In this document: positions 17,044-26,955 of the stretch, one piece after another
Layout of the letters: each line of letters opens with the position of its first letter
Numbering within the stretch: position 1 is the first letter of the stretch
Source of the DNA: Amycolatopsis nalaikhensis
GTDB taxonomy: Bacteria; Actinomycetota; Actinomycetes; Mycobacteriales; Pseudonocardiaceae
Direction of reading: 5' to 3'
DNA: 64,000 bases
Assembly (NCBI RefSeq): GCF_030264295.1
Contig: NZ_CP127173.1
Location: 10,299,501 to 10,363,500, forward strand
The notes under the pieces: model-generated
The model's input: the letters and a program-made list of their open reading frames with translations, nothing else
Database searches by the model: none
Told to the model about the DNA's origin: nothing
Position numbers and translations under genes: made by a program

Positions 17044-17129
17044 TCACGGACCGCGACGGCGTATCACCCGAGAGGCTGGATCGCGACTCGGCCCCGCGGT
17101 TCCGGTCAAGCGGCCGATAAGGTCGCCGG

Positions 17130-17660
17130 ATGGACGACGACGTCTCCGGAGTCGAACTGCGGCCCGTGGCCGAAAGCGATCTCGACCTGCTGGACCGGCT
17201 CACCAACGATCCCATCGCCGCCGGGGAGCACCAGTGGTTCGGCTGGCACGATCCCGGCTACTTGCGCCGCCGGTGGCACGAAACCGGGATGCTCACCCCC
17301 GACAGCGGCATGCTCGTCCCGACGCTCGGCGGCCGCGTCCTCGGGCTCGTCTCGTGGCACCGCAGCCGCACCGGGCCGACGTCCTACTGCTGGAACATGG
17401 GCCTCGTGCTGGCGCCGGAGGCCCGCGGCCACGGCTACGGCACCGAAGCCCAGCGCCTGCTCGTCGAATACCTCTTCGCGCACACCCAGCTCAACCGGGT
17501 CGAAGCGACGACCGAGGTCGACAACCGCGCCGAACAACGCTCGCTCGAGAAAGCCGGCTTCACCCGCGAAGGCGTGCTTCGCGGGTACGGCTTCCGGGAC
17601 GGCGAGTGGCGCGACAACGTCGTCTACTCGGTCGTGCGCTCCGACCTCGAGAAGAACTAG
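17130..17660 (+). CDS. GNAT acetyltransferase, RimJ/RimL type
   Basis: The 176-residue protein has the GNAT fold with the acetyl-CoA pyrophosphate-binding loop ARGHGYGTEAQRLLVEYLF (about residues 99-117). The C-terminal TEVDNRAEQRSLEKAGFTREGVLRGY block is typical of RimJ/RimL-like enzymes that acetylate N-terminal amines of proteins or small molecules. The substrate is not predictable. Its TAG stop overlaps the stop of the convergent racemase gene through a shared CTAG, leaving no terminator space. Confidence 0.9.
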   Translation: MDDDVSGVELRPVAESDLDLLDRLTNDPIAAGEHQWFGWHDPGYLRRRWHETGMLTPDSGMLVPTLGGRVLGLVSWHRSRTGPTSYCWNMGLVLAPEARGHGYGTEAQRLLVEYLFAHTQLNRVEATTEVDNRAEQRSLEKAGFTREGVLRGYGFRDGEWRDNVVYSVVRSDLEKN

Positions 17661-18793
17661 GCGATCACCCCGGCTTCACGCAGCGGTCCCAGGTCCGTGA
17701 CGCCCAGCTCGGCGAGCACGGCCTCGGTGTCGGATCCCTTGGGACGCGGGGCTTCCGGCGTCGACGGCGGCGTCCGGTCGAACCGCGGTGCCGGCGCGGG
17801 CTGCACCATCCCGCCGATCTCGACGAACGTGCCGCGCGCCGCGTTGTGCGGGTGCGACGCCGCTTCCTCCGGCGACAGCACCGGCGTCAAGCACGCGTCG
17901 GTGCCTTCCGCACGCGCGACGAGCTCGTCGCGGGTGTGCTTGGCGATCGCCCCGGCCACGATCTCGCGCAGCTTGGGCCACTGCGACTTGTCGATGTGCA
18001 GCGGCAGCTCCGCCGGGTCCAGCTCGAGGACCTTGACCAGCTCGCCCCAGAACCGCATCTCGATCGCGCCGACGGCGACGTACTTGCCGTCGGCGGTCTC
18101 GTACGTGTCGTAGAACGGCGCGCCGCCGTCGAGCATGTTCTCGCCGCGCTCGTCGGACCAGAGCCCGGCCGCCTTGATGCCGTGGAGGCTCGTGGTGAGC
18201 AGGGCGGCGCCGTCGACCATCGACGCGTCGACGACCTGGCCGCGCCCCGAGGTGTTCCGCTCGTACAGCGCCGCCAGGATGCCCATCGCCAGCAGCAGCC
18301 CGCCGCCGCCGAAGTCGCCGATCAGGTTGAGCGGCGGCACCGGCCGCTCGCCCGCGCGCCCGATCGGTTCGAGTGCGCCCGCGATGCCGATGTAGTTGAT
18401 GTCGTGGCCGGCCGCGGACGCCAGCGGCCCGTCCTGGCCCCAGCCGGTCATCCGGCCGTAGACCAGCCGCGGGTTGCGGGCGTGCACGACGTCGGGGCCG
18501 AGCCCGATCCGCTCGGCGACACCCGGCCGGAAGCCCTCGATGAGGACGTCGGCGGTGTCGCACAGCTTCAGCACCAGCTCGACGCCCTTGGGGGTCTTGG
18601 TGTTGATGCCGACCGACCGGCGGCCGCGGGCGAGCGGGTCGGTCTGGATGCCGAGCACGTCTTCCCCCGGCTGGGCGCGGTCGACGCGGACGACTTCGGC
18701 GCCGAGGTCGGCGAGGATCATCGTGGCGAACGGGCCGGGCGCGAGCCCGGCCAGCTCGACCACCTTCAGGCCGCTGAGCGGACCTGCCTTCAT
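17657..18793 (-). CDS. Alpha-methylacyl-CoA racemase-like CaiB/BaiF family enzyme
   Basis: The 378-residue protein is a complete CaiB/BaiF family member closest in pattern to alpha-methylacyl-CoA racemases such as mycobacterial MCR. Landmarks are LSGLKVVELAGLAPGPFATMILADLGAEVVRVDR, the catalytic-Asp segment GHDINYIG, NLIGDFGGGGLLLAMGILAAL, and the later Glu in YVAVGAIEMRFW. These enzymes epimerise 2-methyl branched acyl-CoAs through an enolate. I chose the ATG at 18793. It lies 11 bases after an acyl-CoA dehydrogenase gene, and the pair probably degrades branched-chain acyl-CoAs under the divergent TetR regulator. Confidence 0.9.
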   Translation of the reverse strand: MKAGPLSGLKVVELAGLAPGPFATMILADLGAEVVRVDRAQPGEDVLGIQTDPLARGRRSVGINTKTPKGVELVLKLCDTADVLIEGFRPGVAERIGLGPDVVHARNPRLVYGRMTGWGQDGPLASAAGHDINYIGIAGALEPIGRAGERPVPPLNLIGDFGGGGLLLAMGILAALYERNTSGRGQVVDASMVDGAALLTTSLHGIKAAGLWSDERGENMLDGGAPFYDTYETADGKYVAVGAIEMRFWGELVKVLELDPAELPLHIDKSQWPKLREIVAGAIAKHTRDELVARAEGTDACLTPVLSPEEAASHPHNAARGTFVEIGGMVQPAPAPRFDRTPPSTPEAPRPKGSDTEAVLAELGVTDLGPLREAGVIA

Positions 18794-18804
18794 GTCGGGT
18801 CCTT

Positions 18805-19955
18805 TCAGAGCGAGCGGGAGATGATTTCCTTCATGATCTCGCTGGTGCCGCCGAAGATCCGCGAGATGCGGACGTCGGCCCAGGCGCGCGCGATCGGGTA
18901 CTCGGTCATGTAGCCGTAGCCGCCGAAGAGCTGGACGCAGTCGTCGATGACCTTGTTGACGCGCTCGGTGGTCCACAGCTTCGCCGTCGCCGCGCCCTGG
19001 ACGTCGAGCTCGCCCTTGAGGTGGCGTTCGATGCACTGGTCGAGGAACGCCCGCGCCACCGCGGCTTCGGTCGCCGCTTCGGCGAGCTTGAACTTGGTGT
19101 TCTGGAAGGAGAAGATCGGCCGGCCGAACGCCGTGCGCTCCTTGGTGTACTCCAGCGTGAGGTCGACCGCCGCCTCCAGCCCGGCCACCGCGGTGACCGC
19201 GATGATCAGCCGTTCCTGCGGCAGCTGCAGCATCAGCTGGATGAAGCCCTGGCCCTCGGCGTCGCCGAGGAGGTTGGCGGCGGGCACGCGGACGTCGTCG
19301 AAGAACAGTTCGGCGGTGTCCTGGCCCTTGAGGCCGACCTTGTCGAGGACGCGGCCGCGGCGGAAGCCCGGCGTGTCGGTCTCGACGACGATCAGCGAGA
19401 CGCCCTGCGCGCCCGCGTCCGGGTCGGTCTTGCACGCGACCACCACGAGGTCGGCGTGGAGCCCGTTGGTGATGAACGTCTTCGCGCCGTTGAGGACGTA
19501 GTGGTCGCCGTCGCGGACCGCGCGCGTCTTGATGCCCTGCAGGTCGGAGCCGGTGCCGGGCTCGGTCATCGCGATCGCGCCGACCATCTCGCCGCTGGCC
19601 ATCTTCGGCAGCCACTCGCGCTTCTTCTCTTCCGAGGCGTAGGCGAGCAGGTAGTGCGCGACGATTCCATTGTGGACGGTGACGCCCCACGCGCTGTCGC
19701 CCGCGCGCGCCTGCTCTTCGTAGAGCACGGCCTCGTGGGCGAAGGTGCCGCCGCCCCCGCCGTACTCCTCGGGGATGGACAGGCAGAGCAGGCCGACCTC
19801 GCCCGCCTTGGTCCAGAACTCGCGGTCCACCTTCTTTTCGGCGGCCCAGCGTTCCTGGTGCGGGACGGCCTCCTTCTGCAGGAACGACCGCGACAGCTCG
19901 CGGAGATCTTCGAGCTCGGTCGTGCTCCAGGAGCCTTCGGGAGTTGCAGCGGCAC
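18805..19955 (-). CDS. Acyl-CoA dehydrogenase with an apparent frameshift near its start
   Basis: The main frame encodes a full acyl-CoA dehydrogenase with FAD- and CoA-binding motifs (AMTEPGTGSDLQGIKT, FITNG, FGGYGYMTEYPIAR, FGGTSEIMKEII). The uninterrupted frame has no ATG or GTG before the GTG at 19830, which would cut off about 40 residues. Upstream of that the same frame reads STTELEDLRELSRSFLQKEA, a normal dehydrogenase N-terminus. A GTG at 19955 with AGGAGG five bases upstream gives MPLQLP, but one base is missing in the G3 run at 19939-19941 (plus strand). Restoring it joins the two frames. A sequencing error or a real mutation would both explain this. Confidence 0.85.
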
Positions 19956-20002
19956 GGGACCCTCCTGCTGGAAAACATGACGATCAGCATGTAAGTTCTC
20001 TG

Positions 20003-20022
20003 CGGAATGTACATCCGTTCCG
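20003..20022. promoter_or_regulatory. Candidate TetR operator between divergent genes
   Basis: CGGAA, ten bases and TTCCG form an inverted repeat whose interior includes the palindrome ATGTACAT (20007-20014). It lies in the 94-base gap between the acyl-CoA dehydrogenase and tetR starts. The match is modest, and assignment rests mainly on position. Confidence 0.45.
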
Positions 20023-20049
20023 GCCTGTAGGTAAAGCAGGGAGGCCGAA

Positions 20050-20667
20050 GTGACCGAGACGGCACACCGGACCCAGGCGCAGCGGCGCGAACAGACGCGC
20101 ACGGCGTTGCTCGACGCCACCATCGACTGCCTGGTGGACGTCGGGTACGCGCGCACCTCGGTCCAGGAGATCTGCGCCCGCGCCGGCGTGTCGAAGGGGG
20201 CGGTGCAGCACCACTTCACCGCGAAGGCCGAGCTGATGGCGGCCGCGGTCGAGCACCTGACGACGAAGCTGCGCAACCAGCTCGCCGCGTCGCTCGCGGA
20301 GCTGCCGGGCGGCGGAACCGGTGTCGCCGCCGCGATCGACCTGCTGTGGACCGGCTACTCCGGCACCCTTTCGACCGCGGTCACCGAGCTGTGGGTCGCC
20401 GCCCGGACCGATCCCGAGCTGCGCGCGGCCATCCGCCCGGTCGACCGCGCGCTCGGCCGCGCCACCCTCGAACACGTCACGCAGGTGGCGGGCGAGCTGC
20501 CGCCCGAACGCGCCGAAATGCTGTTCTGGCTCACCGTGAACCTCACGCGCGGGCTGGCGCTGGACGCCGAGCTCGGCGGCGACCCGAACCGGCGGCGGCA
20601 GCTGCTGGAGGAGTGGAAGCGGATCGCCGTCCTGCTCTACCAGGACGCCACGACTGCGCCGAGCTGA
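20050..20667 (+). CDS. TetR-family regulator of the acyl-CoA catabolic pair
   Basis: The 205-residue protein has a clear TetR DNA-binding domain (about residues 8-60): RREQTRTALLDATIDCLVDVGYARTSVQEICARAGVSKGAVQHHF. The C-terminal ligand domain is of the TetR_C type found in fatty-acid and xenobiotic regulators. It starts at a GTG and is divergent from the acyl-CoA dehydrogenase and racemase genes, so an acyl-CoA is a reasonable inferred ligand. The protein is complete. Confidence 0.92.
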   Translation: MTETAHRTQAQRREQTRTALLDATIDCLVDVGYARTSVQEICARAGVSKGAVQHHFTAKAELMAAAVEHLTTKLRNQLAASLAELPGGGTGVAAAIDLLWTGYSGTLSTAVTELWVAARTDPELRAAIRPVDRALGRATLEHVTQVAGELPPERAEMLFWLTVNLTRGLALDAELGGDPNRRRQLLEEWKRIAVLLYQDATTAPS

Positions 20668-20749
20668 CCAGCGCGGCGGCACAAGGCTGCTTTGCCCCTT
20701 ATCCCGCAGGCGGATTCGTGGTCCAATCCCCCGGACGAGGGGAGCTTCG

Positions 20750-21745
20750 ATGACCGCCCCGTACCCGTACGCCCCACCACCCGCCCCGACCGCCGACCCG
20801 AACTCGGTCGTCCGGCTGCTCGCCGGGATCCTCGGCCTGCTGGCCGCGGCGCTCGTGCTGGCGGGTTCGTTCCTGCCGCAGACGTCGTTCGAGCAGATCG
20901 TCGACGGCAAGACCGAGAGCCAGCTGGCGATCAGCGCCTGGTCACGCTCGTTCGACGTCGAGCCCAGCGACGAGGCCAAGGCCTTCTACGACAAGACCCA
21001 CGTGGCGCGCTACGGCATCCCGCTCACCGCGGGTGCGGTGGTGCTGCTGGCCGGGGCCGGGCTGGCGTTCGCCGGGGCCCGCCGCTCGGCGGGTGCCGGG
21101 GTGCGCTCGGGCGCCCGGACCGCGCTGGTCGCCGGGGGCGCCGGGGTGACCGCGGCCGTGTGGATGCTCGGCATGGACGTCTCGGCGACGTTGAGCTACG
21201 AGTCCGACGAAGGCTCGGTCAAGTCGCACTACGCGACGGGGACGGGCTTCTGGCTGCTCCTCGGCGGCGGAGTCGTCGCCTTGCTGGTGGTGGTGTTCGC
21301 GATCTTGGCCGGACGACGCGGGCGCGCCGCCGGGCCGCCGCCCCAGCAGCAGCAGTCGCGGCCGTATCCGGCTCCGCCGCGGCAGTTCGCGGGGTATCCG
21401 GGCGGGCCGCCGCACCCCGGCGGGCAGCCTTACCCGGGTGGGCCGCCGTCACAGCCGTTCCCCGCTCAAGGCGGTCCGGGACCGCGGCCCGGTGGTCCGC
21501 AGTCGCACCCGTTCCCGGCCCAAGGCGGCCCGATCTCGCAGCCGTTCCCGGCGCGGCCCGAGCCCGCGACCCCGCCGCGGGGCGAGTCCATGCCGCCGTC
21601 CCCCGCGCAGCCGGGCGACTTGTCGGCGCGCAACGAAGACCCCTATGGCGAGGCGACCCAGGCGCACCCGCCGCCGTCGGCGGAACCGGCGTCGCCGACC
21701 GAGCCGAATTACCAGCTGCCGCCCCTCAAGCCTCCCAATACATGA
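20750..21745 (+). CDS. Membrane protein with a Pro/Gln/Gly-rich cytoplasmic tail
   Basis: The 331-residue protein has a Pro-rich N-terminus and four hydrophobic segments (about residues 22-43, 87-106, 123-142 and 164-186). A Pro/Gly/Gln-rich tail of roughly 145 residues contains repeats such as GGPPHPGGQPYPGGPP and three copies of QPFPAQGG or a close variant. The loop after the first helix carries a DGKTESQLAISAWSRSFD segment. I know no function; such tails often contact signalling or cell-division partners. The gene stands alone between tetR and the dehydrogenase gene. Confidence 0.78.
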   Translation: MTAPYPYAPPPAPTADPNSVVRLLAGILGLLAAALVLAGSFLPQTSFEQIVDGKTESQLAISAWSRSFDVEPSDEAKAFYDKTHVARYGIPLTAGAVVLLAGAGLAFAGARRSAGAGVRSGARTALVAGGAGVTAAVWMLGMDVSATLSYESDEGSVKSHYATGTGFWLLLGGGVVALLVVVFAILAGRRGRAAGPPPQQQQSRPYPAPPRQFAGYPGGPPHPGGQPYPGGPPSQPFPAQGGPGPRPGGPQSHPFPAQGGPISQPFPARPEPATPPRGESMPPSPAQPGDLSARNEDPYGEATQAHPPPSAEPASPTEPNYQLPPLKPPNT

Positions 21746-21776
21746 AACATTTTCACATCAGACTGGACATCTGACG

Positions 21777-21804
21777 TACCGACGGTATGGTGTACTCGTC
21801 GGTA
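21777..21804. promoter_or_regulatory. Inverted repeat in the aldehyde dehydrogenase promoter
   Basis: TACCGACG, twelve bases and CGTCGGTA form a perfect 8-bp inverted repeat 51 bases before the dehydrogenase start. The left arm extends into a shorter palindrome, TACCGACGGTA (21777-21787). The form suggests a binding site for a dimeric regulator, but I cannot name which one. Confidence 0.55.
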
Positions 21805-21854
21805 ACCCCTGCGCGGCGTCGCGCGGACTCCGGACGCCGCGGAACGGAGACGTC

Positions 21855-23466
21855 ATGACCAGCACGACCCCCGCGAACGCGGTCGAAGCCACGCCCCTGC
21901 CGCCGACCGTCGGCGGCGTCGCCGGGGCGCCCGGCTCGGCGCGGGCGGCCCAGCTCGTCGCCCGCGTGGCGGGCGGCGCGGACTCGGCCCCGATCCGGAT
22001 GCACGCGCCCTTCACCGGGCAACCGATCGCGACGCTGCCCCAGGCCACCGACACCGACGTCCGCGCGGTCTTCGCGCGCGCCCGCACCGCCCAGCGCGCC
22101 TGGGCCGAGCACTCCCCCGCCGAGCGCGCCCGCGTCCTCACCCGCCTGCACGACCTGGTCCTGGCCCGCCAGGACGAGGTGCTCGACCTGGTCCAGGTCG
22201 AGGCGGGCAAGGCGCGGCTCGACGCGTTCGACGAGGTCAGCGCGACCGCGCTGGTCGCGGCCTACTACGGCAAGCACGCCGCGAAGATCCTCGCCCCGCG
22301 CCGCGTCGCCGGGGTCATCCCCGGCCTGACCCGGGCCGGCGAGATCCGGCACCCCAAGGGCGTCGTCGGGATCATCTCGCCGTGGAACTACCCCCTGGCC
22401 CTGACCGCGATGGATGTCCTCCCGGCGCTGGCCGCGGGCAACGCCGTCGTGCAGAAGCCGGACAACCAGACCGCGCTCTCCGCGCTGTGGCTGCACGAGC
22501 TCGCCGAGGAGGCCGGGCTGCCCGCCGGGACGTGGCAGATCGTCCTCGGCCGCGGCTCGAAGATCGGCACCGCGCTGGTCGAGGAGTCGGACTACCTCTG
22601 CTTCACCGGCTCCACGCCGACCGGCAAGGAGCTGGCCGGCCAGGTGGCGAAGCGGCTGACGTCGTACTCGCTCGAAGCTCGGCGGCAAGAACCCGATGAT
22701 CGTGCTGCCCGACGCCGACGTCGCGAAGGCCGCGACCGGCGCGGTGACGGCGTGCTTCTCCTCGGCCGGGCAGCTGTGCGTTTCGGTCGAGCGGATCTAC
22801 GTGCACGAGAGCATCCGCGACGAGTTCACCCGCGCGTTCGTGGCCCGCACGGCCGCGCTGAAGCTCGGCGGCGCGCTGGACTACCACGCCCAGATGGGTT
22901 CGCTGACCTCGGAAGACCAGCTCGCGACCGTGTCGGCGCACGTCGAGGACGCCCGCGCGAAGGGCGCTTCGGTGCTCACCGGCGGCCGCGCCCGGCCCGA
23001 CCTCGGGCCGCTGTTCTACGAGCCGACGGTGCTGTCGGGCGTCACCCCGGACATGCTGCCGTTCGCCGAGGAGACGTTCGGGCCGGTGGTGTCGATCTAC
23101 GGCTACACCGACGTCACCGAGGCCATCGACCGGGCCAACGACACGCCGTTCGGGCTCAACGCGAGTGTGTGGTCCCGCAACGGCCGCGCGGGCTGGGAGG
23201 TCGCGGCGCGCCTGAAGGCCGGGACGGTCAACGTGAACGAGGGCTACGCGGCGACGTTCGGCAGCGTCGGCGTGCCGATGGGCGGCATGAAGGACTCCGG
23301 CGTCGGCCGCCGCAACGGCGCCGAAGGCCTGCTGAAGTACACGGAGTCCCAGTCGATCGCGCTGCAGCGCGGCCTGGCCCTGCGCCCGCCGAAGGGCGTG
23401 CCGGGATCGGTGTGGTCGCGCGGGATGACTTTCGGGATCAAGGCGTTGCGCCGCCTCCCGCGCTGA
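21855..23466 (+). pseudogene. gabD2: Succinate-semialdehyde dehydrogenase (GabD2-like), frameshifted
   Basis: Two frames together encode a complete NAD(P)-dependent aldehyde dehydrogenase of about 536 residues. The first half has GIISPWNYPLALTAMDVLPALAAGNAVVQKPDN and CFTGSTPTGKELAGQVAKRL. The second has the catalytic cysteine in FSSAGQLCVSVERIY and the FAEETFGPVVSIYGY motif. The join is in the highly conserved LELGGKNP loop: the DNA reads CTCGAAGCTCGG where CTCGAGCTCGG is expected, one extra base near 22675. All other family motifs are intact, so the break is recent or a sequencing error. The enzyme would oxidise succinate semialdehyde to succinate. Confidence 0.88.
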
Positions 23467-23486
23467 CCGGCGGTCGCGCCCGGCCG

Positions 23487-23500
23487 CGGCCCCGGGGCCG
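23487..23500. terminator. Palindrome between convergent dehydrogenase and LuxR genes
   Basis: CGGCCCC and GGGGCCG form a perfect 14-base palindrome. It sits inside a looser outer pair, CTGACCG (23463-23469) and CGGTCAG (23512-23518), which spans both stop codons. TGAAAAA follows on the plus strand. It probably acts as a shared terminator. Confidence 0.5.
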
Positions 23501-23514
23501 TGAAAAAGCCGCGG

Positions 23515-26500
23515 TCAGGGAGCCGGAGCGGTGAGGAGGCCGCGGTCGTACGCGATCGCGACCGCCTCCGCGCGACGGCTCGCGCCCAGCTTCGCCATCA
23601 CGCGGGACAGATGCACGCTGACCGTCTTCTCGCTGATGTACAGCTCTTCCCCGACCTGGCGGTTCGTGCGGCCCAGGGCCACGCGCTCGAGGACGTCGCG
23701 CTCGCGGTCGGTCAGCGGGTCCGTGACCGCGCGGGCCGGGGCCGCCGGTTCGACGCCCGCCAGCTCGACGCGCGCGCGGTGCGCCAGGTCGCGGACCGCG
23801 TCGCGCAGCGGGATCGCGCCCAGGCGCACCGCCACCGCGTGGGCCGCTTCGAGCACCGGGCCCGCGTCCGCGTCCGCCGCCAGCAGTGCTTCGGCTTCGT
23901 GCCAGCGGCAGATCGCCTGCTCGTAGACGGCGCCGTAGCCGAACGCCTCGGTCGCGGCCGCCCACTTCGCCACGTCCCCGCGGCCGGTCAGGCAGGACGC
24001 CGCCGCCTCCAGCCGGGCCAGCCACGCCCGGCCTTCCGGCCCGAGCGTCCCCGACCGCGGCTGCCCGACGACCGAGCACATCCGGCCGTGCGCCAGCATC
24101 CGCTCGCCCGCGGCCACCGCGGCGTCGGCCGCGGCGTGGTCGCCGCGGACCCGGGCGTCGGCGGCCAGCGCGGCCGCGGCCGACACGCCGAGGGCGGCCA
24201 TCCGGATGCCCGCGAGCAGGCCCGGTTCGATCCGCTCCAGCCAGCCGATGGTGTCCTCGGCCCGGCGCATGGCCTCGGCGTGCTCGCCGCGCCAGTACGC
24301 CAGTTCGATCCCGGCGCCGCCGGCCGACAGCGGGATCTGGATGTCCGCGATCCAGTGCTGCCGCAGCCCGGTGATCAGCTTCGCGGCGTGGTCGAACCGG
24401 CCGCGGGCCACGACGAACTGCGCCCAGATGGCCTGGATCCGCGCGGCGACCGCGCTGGACACCCCGCGCCCGGCCCGGCCGGCGCTCTCGTCCGGCCAGT
24501 CGCCCATGACGTACCGCAGGACCAGCTGCCCCGCCCGCAGTTCCAGCCCGAAGGTGCTCCAGCTCAGCCCGGCTTCTTCCGCCCGCGCGACACCGCGCGA
24601 GGAGTGCTCCAGCGCCTCGGCGAACTCCGCTTGGTCGTGGTAGCTCAACGCGAGGAAGTAGGTCGCGCGGATCTCGGTGTTCGGTGCCCCGGCGTCCCGG
24701 GCTTTCCGCTCGGCCTTGCGCAGCCACTCGCGGGCCTCGGCGGCGTCGCCGCGTGAATCGGCCAACGTGCCCAGCGTGACCAGCGCCGACGCCTCCGCAC
24801 CCGCCGCCCCGACCGCCTGCGCGTCGGCGACCGCGGTGCGCGCGCTGTCCAGGGCCGCCTCCGGCTGGTCGAGGATCCGGAGGAACCCGGCCCGGCTGGC
24901 CAGCACCCACGCGCGCGTGCCGCTCGGCTCGGTGTCCTTCACCAGGTCCCACGCCCGGTCGATCGCCGCGACCGCCTCGTCCAGGGTGCCTTCCAGCGCC
25001 AGCAGCGTCTCCGCCAGCCGCCGCCACGTCTTCGCCGCGCGGTCGGCCGAGGTGTCCGGCGTCAGCGACTTGGTGGCCGAGCGCGCGAACGCGGCCGCCC
25101 GCTCGGGCTCGCCGGACGTGCCCGCGAAGTAGGACGCTTCGTGCAGCAGCCGCAGCTCGTCGAAACCTTCGGGCCGGTCGGCCGCGGGCACGGCGTCCCA
25201 AATGGACAGTGCCTGCTCGACGTGCTGCAGCGCCGAGCCGGGCGCGCCGAGCTTCTCTGCCTCGTCCATCGCCCGCAGATAGGCGGGCAGCGCGGTGACC
25301 AGGTCGCTGCTCTGCATGGAGTGGTAGGCCAGCTTGGCGTCGTGCCCACGGCCCTGCGGCCGCGCCTTGATCCGCGCGGCGTACGCGGCGTGCGTGCGCG
25401 ACCGCTCCCCCGGCAGCAAGTCGCCGTACACCGCTTCCTGCAGCAACGCGTGCCGGAACGTGTAGGAGCCGTCGGAAAGCACCACCAGGACGTGGTGCTG
25501 GACGGCTTCGCGCAGCGCCTCGTCGAAGCTCCAGCTCCCCCAGCCCGGAGACCTCGGCGAGGGCCCCGTGCATCACCGGCTCGTTGGCCACCGAGATCAC
25601 CCGGACGACCCGCCGGGTGTCCGGCGAAAGCCGCTCGAGCCGGGACAGCAGCACCTCGGCCAGCCCGGCGGGCAGGTCGTTGCACTCGGTCTGGGTGGCG
25701 AGCAGCTCTTCGGCGAAGAACGGGTTGCCCTCGGAGCGGGCGACGATGTCGGCCACGACGTCCGCGGGCAGCGGCTCGTCGGCCAGGGCTTCGACGAACC
25801 GGCGGGCGTCGGCCGCGCCGAAGGGGTGCAGGTCGACGCGCTCGACGGTGGCGAGCCGGACCAGCTCCGACAGCAGGCCGCGCAGCGGGTGGCGCCGGTG
25901 GACGTCCTCCTCGCGGTAGCTGCCCACTACCAGCAGCCGCTGCGCGCGCAGCCGGCTCAGCAGGAAGGACAGCAGGTTGCGGGTCGAGGCGTCGGCCCAG
26001 TGGAGATCCTCGAGCAGGATCACCACCGGGCGCGACTCCGCGACCTCGGTCAGCACCCCCAGTACCGCGTCGAACAACTGCAGCTGACCGAGATCCTGCT
26101 CGGGCCGGGGACGCACCATCGTTTCCCGGTCGTTCGAGGTCATCGGCGGGTGTTCGGCCGCGCGGGGCTCTTCGAAGCCCTGGCCCTGCGGCAGGAGCCG
26201 CCCGAGCGCGGGCCGGAGCCGCACCGCGGCGGCGACCGCCGGGTCCGTCGCGCTGCCCAGCGGGGCGAGCGCCTCGGCGAACGGAAGATAAGGAAGACCG
26301 CCTTCGCGGACGTCGATGCAGCGGCCGGTGAGCACCAGCCCACCGCACGCCTCGACGTGCTCGCCCAGCGCGGTCAGCAGCCGGGTCTTGCCGACCCCGG
26401 CGTCCCCCGAGAGCAGCACCGCGCCGGCTTCGCCACGTTCAGCCCTGGCGAAGGCGGCGCGGAGCCGCCGCATCTCGTGGGTACGGGCGACGAGCGGGAT

Positions 26501-26530
26501 TCCGGAGCCGAGTCGGGGCACGAGGAGCAT
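23515..26530 (-). pseudogene. Large LuxR-family ATPase regulator (LAL type), frameshifted
   Basis: Two overlapping leftward frames encode one regulator of about 1005 residues. The N-terminal part has an AAA-type ATPase with Walker A GDAGVGKTRLL, a Walker B-like VVILLEDLHWAD, and a DNLLSFLLSRLR-like helix. The second part has helical TPR-like repeats and ends with a LuxR helix-turn-helix (LTDRERDVLERVALGRTNRQVGEELYISEKTVSVHLSRVM). The frames join at about 25537-25541, a C5 run on the plus strand. One C fewer gives SGLGSWSFDEALREAVQHHVL across the junction. As read the protein would be truncated after about 330 residues, without its DNA-binding domain. Confidence 0.87.
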
Positions 26531-26555
26531 TCTGACCTACCCCACCGACATTTTT

Positions 26556-26601
26556 TCGGGGGCTCGGGTGGCGGAGCCCCCGACCTGGGGCGCAGCCCCA
26601 G
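26556..26601. terminator. Two tandem hairpins upstream of the LuxR gene
   Basis: TCGGGGGCTC pairs with GAGCCCCCGA (26556-26583), and CTGGGGC pairs with GCCCCAG around a 3-base loop (26585-26601). They lie between the 69-residue gene and the LuxR start, both leftward. A TTTTTT run (26551-26556) sits on the plus strand at the left edge. The tandem hairpins probably end transcripts entering from the right. Confidence 0.5.
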
Positions 26602-26653
26602 ATGTCACCGACAAGTTCCGACCGCTTATCGCCATGACCACCATCACCCGCCC

Positions 26654-26863
26654 CTACCGGGCGGTCTTGCCGACGCCCGCGGTTTCCCGCGCGGTCTCCC
26701 GGCGCTCCTGCGCGGGTACGTCGACGTCGGTCCGCGCGGCCCGGAAGTGCCGGATGCCGCGGCGGGCGCGGGCGGCCCAGGCGCTGCGCCCGGCCTTCCG
26801 CAGTTCCTCGGCCCGGTAGGCCGCTTCGGCGCGGACCGCGTCGAGCATCAGATCGCTGTGCAT
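26654..26863 (-). CDS. Small hypothetical protein, 69 residues
   Basis: The product starts MHSDLMLDAVRAEAAYRAEELRKAGR. It is a strongly charged helical protein with WAARARRGIRHFRAARTD and a Glu/Arg-rich tail, and it has no membrane segment. The ATG at 26863 has AGGGGA at a suitable distance. The frame is open for 27 codons further upstream, but that part looks less protein-like. I do not recognise the family. Short charged proteins of this kind are frequent beside regulators in actinomycetes. Confidence 0.6.
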   Translation of the reverse strand: MHSDLMLDAVRAEAAYRAEELRKAGRSAWAARARRGIRHFRAARTDVDVPAQERRETARETAGVGKTAR

Positions 26864-26955
26864 CGTGTTCCCCTGTCTCTCCGGTTGGTAGCACTCAGGT
26901 TCGTCCTGAGGGCGCACCCCGGGCATCGGGTGATCACGCAGCACTGGCCGTGAAA

